Position numbers and translations under genes: made by a program
From: Peribacillus simplex
GTDB lineage: Bacteria; Bacillota; Bacilli; Bacillales; DSM-1321
Length of the DNA: 64,000 nucleotides
NCBI RefSeq assembly: GCF_030123325.1
Contig: NZ_CP126106.1
Location: 4,926,001-4,990,000, forward strand
Reading direction: 5' to 3'
Notes under the pieces: model-generated
The model's database searches: none
Told to the model about the DNA's origin: nothing
Seen by the model: the letters and a program-made list of their open reading frames with translations, nothing else
Shown: positions 57,787 to 64,000 of the stretch, piece by piece
Numbering within the stretch: position 1 is the stretch's first letter
Layout of the letters: every line of letters starts with the position of its first letter

Positions 57787-58449
57787 TCATTCAACCATCC
57801 TTATGACTTGCGACACGTTTTCCAATCCTTCAATTTCCTTCATGACATCGCTCTTGATTTTCTGATCGACTTCAATCACCATGAGAGCCATTTGCCCTTT
57901 TTCTTTTCGTGAAACTTCCATATGTCCAATGTTAATTTCATGGTTCGCCAATACTGTCGAAACGGAAGATATGATTCCGAATACATCGTTATGCACGACT
58001 AAAATGGCTGGGTTTTCGCCCGACAATTTAAGCTTGAACGTATTCAATTCCGTTATTTCTATCGTTCCGCCGCCAATCGAGATCCCAACTAGTTCCAATT
58101 CTTTATCTTCGTCGAACAGTCTGATCTTGACTGTATTAGGATGATCCATCACAGTATCCTCGATTGTAAAGGAAACTTCCATGCCGGCTTCTTCCGCTAT
58201 CGTTAAAGAGGCAGGGATTCGTTCATCATCCGTATCGAAATCCAATATCCCGCCTACGACAGCGACATCCGTACCGTGGCCCCTGTATGTTTTTGCAAAA
58301 GAACCATATAAAGAAATAATGGCTTTCTTCGGTTGCTTTCCGAATAATGTCCTTGCTACTCTGCCAATTCTGGCAGCTCCTGCTGTATGTGAGCTTGAAG
58401 GTCCAATCATGACGGGACCGATTATATCGAATGCAGATCTGTATTTCAT
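57787..58449 (-). CDS. sdaAB: L-serine dehydratase, iron-sulfur-dependent, beta subunit
   Basis: 220 residues: an N-terminal domain with the substrate-site motif GPSSSHTAGAARIG and a C-terminal ACT domain (about 148-218) that may sense serine. I start at ATG 58449 (MKYRSAFDIIGPVM), behind GGGGC; an in-frame start at 58473 also exists. It pairs with sdaAA as in other Bacillaceae. Confidence 0.93.
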   Translation of the reverse strand: MKYRSAFDIIGPVMIGPSSSHTAGAARIGRVARTLFGKQPKKAIISLYGSFAKTYRGHGTDVAVVGGILDFDTDDERIPASLTIAEEAGMEVSFTIEDTVMDHPNTVKIRLFDEDKELELVGISIGGGTIEITELNTFKLKLSGENPAILVVHNDVFGIISSVSTVLANHEINIGHMEVSRKEKGQMALMVIEVDQKIKSDVMKEIEGLENVSQVIRMVE

Positions 58450-58473
58450 CGTGTAATGCCCCATTTCTGGCAA

Positions 58474-58705
58474 TATATTTTTTAACCGTCTTTTAAAGGA
58501 GAATGAAGATCAAAAAGCGGCATAATTACTATATTAAAATATTTTTATCATTCCTGCAATGAAAACCCTTTCATTGCATACCCCATATTAACATATATTA
58601 CATAACATACCTACCAAAATCTTTATTATTTAACGTAAATTAAATGATTGATTTTTCAGTATATTGAGATAATTAACATTCAATCATTAAATTGGTAGAA
58701 AAGCA
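58474..58705 (+). other. AT-rich spacer, no gene seen
   Basis: The region between sdaAB and the nuclease terminator is AT-rich, presumably holds the sdaAB promoter, and shows no repeat of the families above. Confidence 0.4.
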
Positions 58706-58735
58706 TGAAAAAAGCAGCCATCCGGCTGCTTTCCC
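58706..58735 (-). terminator. Intrinsic terminator of the nuclease gene
   Basis: On the minus strand AAAGCAGCCGGATGGCTGCTTTTTT, directly after the stop codon. Confidence 0.92.
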
Positions 58736-58748
58736 TTCTATCTCCGCT

Positions 58749-61700
58749 TTAACTCGCCTTTTTCTCATCGATGGATTTGGCGGCACCCCAAATTTCGGAT
58801 GCCCATTCAGGATGGTCGATGAATGGATTGCGGTTATTTTGCCAGTCTTGAATGACATCATTGCGATGGCTCTCGAAATCGTCGACTGGATCGAGTTCAT
58901 TCCATTTCAAGAGTGTCGATAGCTTTCCATGAAGCGGCTTCGGATACGTATTGACTGTATCGGATAATTCAAGATCCAGCTCGCCGTTTCCTTCATACCG
59001 GACCGCCATGTAAAATAACATCCTTGCTATATCGCCTTTAACATGATCTGGCGGCTCCCATGAATCTGAATCAAACTTACATTCACATCCACTATATGTT
59101 TGACCGCCCTCGTCGAAATCAAGGTGGCCCCGTTTACCATTCACTGTCACATCAGCGGGACGGAGGTGATGAAGGTCTGTCCCGGGACCTTTGCTTGTCC
59201 CAAAGTCACCGTGGGACTTTGCCCAAACATGTTCACGGTTCCATTGTCCGGCATTGCCCCCATTCGCGTTCATCGAGATGGATTTTCCGGAGTAAAGCAA
59301 GATGACATTCTGTTTGTTCACCGGGTCTTCATCCGTTTCTTTAAGGGCATTCCACACTTGATCATAAGATAGCATCGTATGACCCTTAATTATCGAGTGC
59401 AGAACCGATTTCAATTCCGTTCCCGTTTTTCCTGCCGCCGTTTCGTAATAAGCTTCAAGCGGCTTATCATCCGATACGGTCAACGTGAAACGGGCTACCG
59501 TTTCCGCTTGCTGGTCCTCGGCCTTGACTGCGACAAGGTATGTTCCAGCTTCATTCGCAGGAAGAGTTAATATCCGGCCGGTGACTGTACCGATAATGGA
59601 TGAAAAGGTAAGTTCATCTCCATCTGGGTCTGAGAAGTGCTCACTCAAATCGATGGTGACCTTGGAACCGGCTTTCACTTCAAGATTTTCCAGGTTTTTC
59701 GTTAAGACTGGTGCATGATTTTCTTTAGGGGCGAAAGGGGAAGCAATCGCTTCCCCCTTCGAATCGACAAACTTGATATTCGATGTGTCGACACCCTCTG
59801 TTACCGACCATTTCTGAACGTTTTCAGCGCCCCTGATTTCTTTTACATTAGCGTTATCGATGATGACTTCCTTCACCGCCATGCCCCCAAAATCAATGAT
59901 TGCGCCTTCCTTATCCGGTTTTATCGTCACAGCAGCATTCTTCAGCCCAAGGCCTTTGAGTACAGCATATGAACCTTTTAACCAGATACCTTCTTCGATG
60001 TTGGATGTTTCGTCAAGATCGATCAAAACACTAGGCGAAGCAATCGTAAGTCTTTTAGTTTTAACGTTTGTTAAATTATACGTTTTTTCTGGAGCAGGAG
60101 TTTCGACTCCGCCTGATCCAGATAATGAAGTTGAGATCAGTACAGGGTCATGATCGCTGGCACTTCCATGAGCTTCCATGAAGGATGAGTTAATATGGAC
60201 AATATCGACTTTTGTCACCGCGGCCATATTATTCGATACAAGGATATGGTCCAGTACTTGTGAATTGCCTTGATATGTGTAAGAATAACGTTTTTCAAAA
60301 GGGACTTTCTCGATCATATTGGTTAGATCATTGCCCTTTAATGTTTTAAGCGGTGCCGAAAATTCAAAATCATTAAAGTCTCCAAGCAAGACGACATTCG
60401 CTTTGGCATCCTGTGACTTAATATCACTGACAAACCGATTGACGATGGAGGCAATTTGGAGCCTTTGCGTTTCACTTGAAAGGACAGGAGGCTGGTTTTT
60501 GCCGAATAAAGGCTGGTCACCGCCCTTTGAATTAAAATGATTGGCCACCACCACTACGCTTTCGCCTTTAAATTCGAATTGAGCGGCTAAAGGCTTCCTG
60601 CTTGAAGTGAAGGCGGGATCGGTAGGCTCGATTCGACCAGGGTTCAAGGTAAGTTTTCCATCTTTGAAGGCAACGGACTGTGTTGCCGTTCCTTTCGTTC
60701 CTTCAGTCAATTTGACACGGTCGGCATTATATAAAAAGCCTACACGGATATTCCCGCCGGGTGCCCCGCCATCAAGTTTATCTTCTGGAGCGATATCGAT
60801 ATATTGATATTGCGGTCCGCCCAGCTCTTTTATTTTGTCGGTTAACTTCTTGGCACTTTGAGCAGAATCCGTTGTCCCGCTATCCGTTGCCCCATCATTA
60901 TCTTGCATTTCCGTTACGCCGATGATATCGGGTTGTTTAAGATTGGTAATGATGGATGTTGCGATCGTTTCGACTTTAGAATTAGCTGTTTGAGTGGAAA
61001 AATTCTCTATATTATAGGAAGCGATCGATAGCTTATCAGCATCCTTCTCTAAGGATGTCACTTCCCGGGCCGTACCGCCATCCTTTAACGCAGGAAGCTG
61101 GGCTTTATCCGTCACTACCCTATAGTTGCTATAACCATAGCTGATCACACCCGTGACCGAGCCTTCAAAGAAATCACCCGTTTTCGCTGCAAATGATTCA
61201 TCATTTATATCCAGGGTAATTCTTTCAGGATTGAAATCCGTTTCCGTTATTTTGACGCCCCCAACTGCAGTTGTCGTTTCCATATTCCCTGGAATCACGA
61301 CCAATTCACCATAGTCTTGAGGAGCGACCACTTTCGGGTTATATACTTGCACGAGCATTCCTTCCAGACTCTCGTAGAAATCAATGCCGTCTTCGCTCGG
61401 ATTAAAATCTGTCAATCTATCATCATCGATGTTCTCGGAAGGAGGAATGACATCTTTTCCAATGACGATCGGTTCTGGCATCGCTGCAGTGCCAAGCTTT
61501 TCAATCGTCGTATTGGTCAATTCAGTTGTTGGCAGATCCGTCGTTTTCATTTCAGCGTATCCTTCGATATACCACTCAGCGACTTTACCTGCCACTTTGA
61601 CATGATCTCCCGCTTTCAGACCATGTGCTTTGTTGTACACAAGTATTCCCTCGGAAGTCGTTAAGTCCTTATCCGGGTTGGGATCTTGCATATAAAAATT

Positions 61701-63080
61701 ATTCGCATCCTTTACATAAGTGACGACACCTTCCACGCCTGAGACGAGTTGATTTTCATATGATGAAAAATGATTCATCCCCTGAATGTCACGAATCTTC
61801 ACTTCATTGGTTTTGGTAACGGTATAGGCAAAAGTGAAAACTTCCGATGTCTTATCGTTGACAGCGATTGCCTTGATGACAGTATCTTTCGTTAAAATGA
61901 TAGGCTCCGTGTACAAGGCACTTGAAGACGTCGGTGCGGATCCATCCAGCGTATAATGGATTTTCGCTTCTTCCCAGCCAGATTCAAGTGATACTTTTGT
62001 ATTTTCACTAACCGTACCAGGGAAAATATCCGTGTAAACGGCTGGTTTGTTCACAAGTTCATAATCTTCAATGCCACGCGGCTTCAACTGATACGTGTCA
62101 TTGAACCTCGACCCGATCCCGGTTACGGAAATGACATCCCCTGCTTTATAGTTCCTCACGAAATCTTCATAACTCGAACCGGTCCGGTTATCATGGCGAA
62201 CGATAACAGATTTCCCTTCAGTATCTTCCGCCTTGAATTCGAATGTTCCGTATGTTCCCGATGCCGCTAATTCTGTAATGGTCGCTTTTTCAATGGTGAC
62301 CAGCTCACCTTGTGTTTCTTCATTGACGCCAGATGCATCAATTTTTTGGATTTCAGGAAGTTCATTCCCGGAAGAAACCACTTCAAGGGAGGTTGGCTGG
62401 ATTTGCAATTCCTTATTATAAGCGGATACTTTTCCGATTAAAGTAACCTTATCTCCTTGCTTTACATCTGCAGGCCACGAAGAACCATAAACATATAGCC
62501 CAGCCGTTTCATCTTGGATATAAAAGCCTTTTCCTCCCCAATAACCAAGCCCGGTGGTGACCACTCCATCGACCTGCACTACATCTTCAGTATTCGTGCG
62601 CGCCTCGGCAATGGAGTCAAGAACCTTCACATCAGGCTGTTCAGGAGTTGTTCCCCCATCAGTGATGATCGTGTAATCCGTTGCGGATTTCAGCCCGGGT
62701 ACTGAAAAGTACCTTTCCAGCTTCCCCGTAATCGTCACCTGCGCTTTAAGTAAATCCGGATGTTCGACCAAATTCAATGCCGTTCTGATATTTCCGGCTG
62801 GAAGCTGGACAGGCATGATTTTCTTAACATCCGTTTCATCCGGACTATCCGCAATACCTATGTTCGTACTTTCAGTAAAAGGCGATGTTTGCTGATAGCT
62901 TGTACCGCTTTTAGCTGTACCGACGATATATCCCTTCACCGTCGCCGTTCCGCTGTTATTATTAATCGCTTCCATTACCGATATCGTACCTTCCGCTTTT
63001 GCAGCGGCCGCATTTGGCAAAACCGTTGACAGCACGATCAGTATGGCAAAGAAAAGCTTGCTTATCCCGTTCTTCTTCAA
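58749..63080 (-). CDS. Large secreted multidomain nuclease (ExeM/YhcR-like plus endonuclease I)
   Basis: 1443 residues with a signal peptide (LFFAILIVLSTVLPNAAAAK). OB-like/DUF6359-type repeats follow (GTATVKGYIVGTAKSG; VQVDGVVTTGLGYWGGKGFY), then a chitobiase-type segment (IHYTLDGSAPTSSSALYTEP near residue 375). Next is an endonuclease/exonuclease/phosphatase domain (about 690-1010; SIASYNIENFS, VTEMQDNDG, LGDFNDFEFSAP, SDHDPVLIS). After an Ig-like segment (HAPVLTKNLENLEVKAGSKV) a C-terminal endonuclease I domain carries NREHVWAKSHGDF and TDLHHLRPADV. It should degrade extracellular DNA/RNA. TTG start behind GGAGGGG. No LPXTG anchor seen. It is probably co-transcribed with the 5'-nucleotidase upstream. 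Confidence 0.9.
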   Translation of the reverse strand: MKKNGISKLFFAILIVLSTVLPNAAAAKAEGTISVMEAINNNSGTATVKGYIVGTAKSGTSYQQTSPFTESTNIGIADSPDETDVKKIMPVQLPAGNIRTALNLVEHPDLLKAQVTITGKLERYFSVPGLKSATDYTIITDGGTTPEQPDVKVLDSIAEARTNTEDVVQVDGVVTTGLGYWGGKGFYIQDETAGLYVYGSSWPADVKQGDKVTLIGKVSAYNKELQIQPTSLEVVSSGNELPEIQKIDASGVNEETQGELVTIEKATITELAASGTYGTFEFKAEDTEGKSVIVRHDNRTGSSYEDFVRNYKAGDVISVTGIGSRFNDTYQLKPRGIEDYELVNKPAVYTDIFPGTVSENTKVSLESGWEEAKIHYTLDGSAPTSSSALYTEPIILTKDTVIKAIAVNDKTSEVFTFAYTVTKTNEVKIRDIQGMNHFSSYENQLVSGVEGVVTYVKDANNFYMQDPNPDKDLTTSEGILVYNKAHGLKAGDHVKVAGKVAEWYIEGYAEMKTTDLPTTELTNTTIEKLGTAAMPEPIVIGKDVIPPSENIDDDRLTDFNPSEDGIDFYESLEGMLVQVYNPKVVAPQDYGELVVIPGNMETTTAVGGVKITETDFNPERITLDINDESFAAKTGDFFEGSVTGVISYGYSNYRVVTDKAQLPALKDGGTAREVTSLEKDADKLSIASYNIENFSTQTANSKVETIATSIITNLKQPDIIGVTEMQDNDGATDSGTTDSAQSAKKLTDKIKELGGPQYQYIDIAPEDKLDGGAPGGNIRVGFLYNADRVKLTEGTKGTATQSVAFKDGKLTLNPGRIEPTDPAFTSSRKPLAAQFEFKGESVVVVANHFNSKGGDQPLFGKNQPPVLSSETQRLQIASIVNRFVSDIKSQDAKANVVLLGDFNDFEFSAPLKTLKGNDLTNMIEKVPFEKRYSYTYQGNSQVLDHILVSNNMAAVTKVDIVHINSSFMEAHGSASDHDPVLISTSLSGSGGVETPAPEKTYNLTNVKTKRLTIASPSVLIDLDETSNIEEGIWLKGSYAVLKGLGLKNAAVTIKPDKEGAIIDFGGMAVKEVIIDNANVKEIRGAENVQKWSVTEGVDTSNIKFVDSKGEAIASPFAPKENHAPVLTKNLENLEVKAGSKVTIDLSEHFSDPDGDELTFSSIIGTVTGRILTLPANEAGTYLVAVKAEDQQAETVARFTLTVSDDKPLEAYYETAAGKTGTELKSVLHSIIKGHTMLSYDQVWNALKETDEDPVNKQNVILLYSGKSISMNANGGNAGQWNREHVWAKSHGDFGTSKGPGTDLHHLRPADVTVNGKRGHLDFDEGGQTYSGCECKFDSDSWEPPDHVKGDIARMLFYMAVRYEGNGELDLELSDTVNTYPKPLHGKLSTLLKWNELDPVDDFESHRNDVIQDWQNNRNPFIDHPEWASEIWGAAKSIDEKKAS

Positions 63081-63134
63081 GATCTCAACCCCTCCAACTT
63101 TTTTTCGCAGACTCAGGAATCATTTGAATGCCGC

Positions 63135-64000
63135 TTAAAAAATGGTTTCGCTATTCACCGTGACACCGCTCATGCTCACGGTCTTACCGTTAAGTCCCGA
63201 TAAATCCAAATTACCCTCGACTGTAACCTGTGAAAAAGTAAAGTTATCCGGAGGTGTTCCTGTTAATGTAAGATTCCCTTTAACGACTGCATTTTCCAAT
63301 GAAGCAATATCCGTGATGTCCACAACTACATGACCTTCATGTGTTTTTGGGGCATCAGCCGTTCCGCCAAAGTCTTTGGCCAATACGACAGTCGGGTCTG
63401 TATTGCTCCCGGCAACATTTTTGATGCGTCCTTCGATGCTTGGATCGACTGTTTTCAGCCCACTTACGTAATCCCGTAAATTCTCCCAATCAGCTAGTCC
63501 GATATCCGTCACCCTTCCTTCTTCATAAGCCTTCTTGAAAACGGTGAATCCATCTCCGCCCTTGGCTGTGAAAGCATTGGTCGCCACGACATATTCCTTC
63601 ACTGCATCCAATTCGGAATATGTTCCATCTTGTCCAAGGACTTCAACCTTTGTGACACGATTGCCCGCTTCCTTCGAACTGTCGTAGCTGAATTTCATTC
63701 CGGAAACATGCAAGAAGCCGCCATTTTCCTTAGGAGCGAGGCTTACACTATGCTCTAATGCTTCATTGATTTCTGCACCCGTAAGCTTCATCGTCGCTAA
63801 CGTATTCCCAAACGGTAAAACGGTCAGGATTTCCCCTAAAGTGATCTCACCTTGATCGATGCCAGCGCGGATGCCACCCCCATTTTGGAAGGCTATGACC
63901 GTATCCTTATTGAATTCTTTCGCTTTGCTTAGCATTCCATCCGTAATTAAATTGCCCAGTTCCGTTTCATTTTTACGAACGCTCGGCTTCGTTTCATCCC
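63135..64000 (-). CDS. 5'-nucleotidase family protein, cut by the window end
   Basis: Only the C-terminal part is in the window; the frame is open to base 64000. It contains the 5'-nucleotidase C-terminal domain (FQNGGGIRAGIDQGEITLGE, VLPFGNTLATMKLTGAEINE, TNAFTAKGGDGFTVFKKAY) followed by a short beta-rich tail (GNLTLTGTPP ... GVTVNSETIF) that resembles part of the nuclease next door. Such secreted enzymes remove phosphate from nucleotides. 54 bases separate it from the nuclease gene, implying an extracellular nucleic acid salvage operon. Confidence 0.9.
   Translation of the reverse strand, partial: DETKPSVRKNETELGNLITDGMLSKAKEFNKDTVIAFQNGGGIRAGIDQGEITLGEILTVLPFGNTLATMKLTGAEINEALEHSVSLAPKENGGFLHVSGMKFSYDSSKEAGNRVTKVEVLGQDGTYSELDAVKEYVVATNAFTAKGGDGFTVFKKAYEEGRVTDIGLADWENLRDYVSGLKTVDPSIEGRIKNVAGSNTDPTVVLAKDFGGTADAPKTHEGHVVVDITDIASLENAVVKGNLTLTGTPPDNFTFSQVTVEGNLDLSGLNGKTVSMSGVTVNSETIF

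Noticed and set aside
1..64000. CRISPR arrays, tRNA or rRNA genes, and prophage genes
   Set aside because: I looked for regularly spaced repeats, tRNA-like cloverleaf ends and phage structural or integrase genes. The repeats present are irregularly dispersed and none of the others was found.

Overview
The window looks like chromosomal DNA of a low-GC, endospore-forming member of the Bacillaceae. A Bacillus simplex/Peribacillus-type host is my inference, not proven by the sequence. Support comes from spore genes (two cwlJ-type cortex hydrolases, GerB- and GerC-type germination proteins), AGGAGG-type ribosome binding sites, frequent TTG/GTG starts, and many U-tailed intrinsic terminators. I saw no rRNA, tRNA or CRISPR array.

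Layout. 0-5.1 kb: an inducible beta-lactamase locus (class A enzyme, divergent blaR1-blaI, three BlaI operator dyads) and an M50 membrane protease. 5.2-12 kb: cwlJ, a complete IS110-family element, several small genes and a decayed germination operon (gerB remnant, gerC). 12-19.3 kb: an MBL hydrolase and a sucrose PTS operon on the minus strand (scrR, scrA, sacA, scrK, an EIIB remnant, EIIA) with clear operators, a consensus promoter and a cre-like site. 19.5-25.8 kb: a class C group II intron with an internally deleted reverse transcriptase, a LysR/MFS pair, a rubredoxin-like/MBL protein and a broken serine recombinase. 26-34 kb: a resistance-flavoured stretch (DfrD/DfrG-like dihydrofolate reductase, two GNATs, two protein/metabolite phosphatases, rifampicin ADP-ribosyltransferase Arr, an aminoglycoside-phosphotransferase-fold kinase) interrupted by a second, inverted, near-identical IS110 copy. 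34-42 kb: an exported PheC-like binding protein, a methyltransferase, an orphan GerB permease, a second cwlJ and a YhgE-like membrane protein with its PadR regulator. 42-47.4 kb: a TetR-controlled ureohydrolase / APC permease / amidohydrolase catabolic set. 48-58.5 kb: another orphan GerB permease, TetR, alpha/beta hydrolase, patatin, lipoprotein, BrnQ, DinB and the two-subunit L-serine dehydratase. 58.7-64 kb: a large secreted nuclease and a 5'-nucleotidase (cut by the window end), which together would degrade extracellular nucleic acid.

The most unusual property is the density of dispersed intergenic repeats. One family (A: inverted-repeat ends around CTAACCTGCCCCGTTAG and TAAAGCACCCGTTAG, with an inner terminator-like hairpin) occurs about 25 times in 64 kb. 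Both IS110 copies abut family-A sequence, and the group II intron lies inside a family-A copy, directly behind its hairpin. A second, GC-rich family (C) has at least seven full or partial copies, including two long inverted ones. These repeats look like a landing platform for RNA-guided or RNA-based mobile elements and are the main lead of this window. Other leads are a free-standing structured RNA candidate near 31.0 kb, an orphan promoter-leader peptide-terminator unit near 31.7 kb, and the predicted TetR regulon for a guanidino compound.
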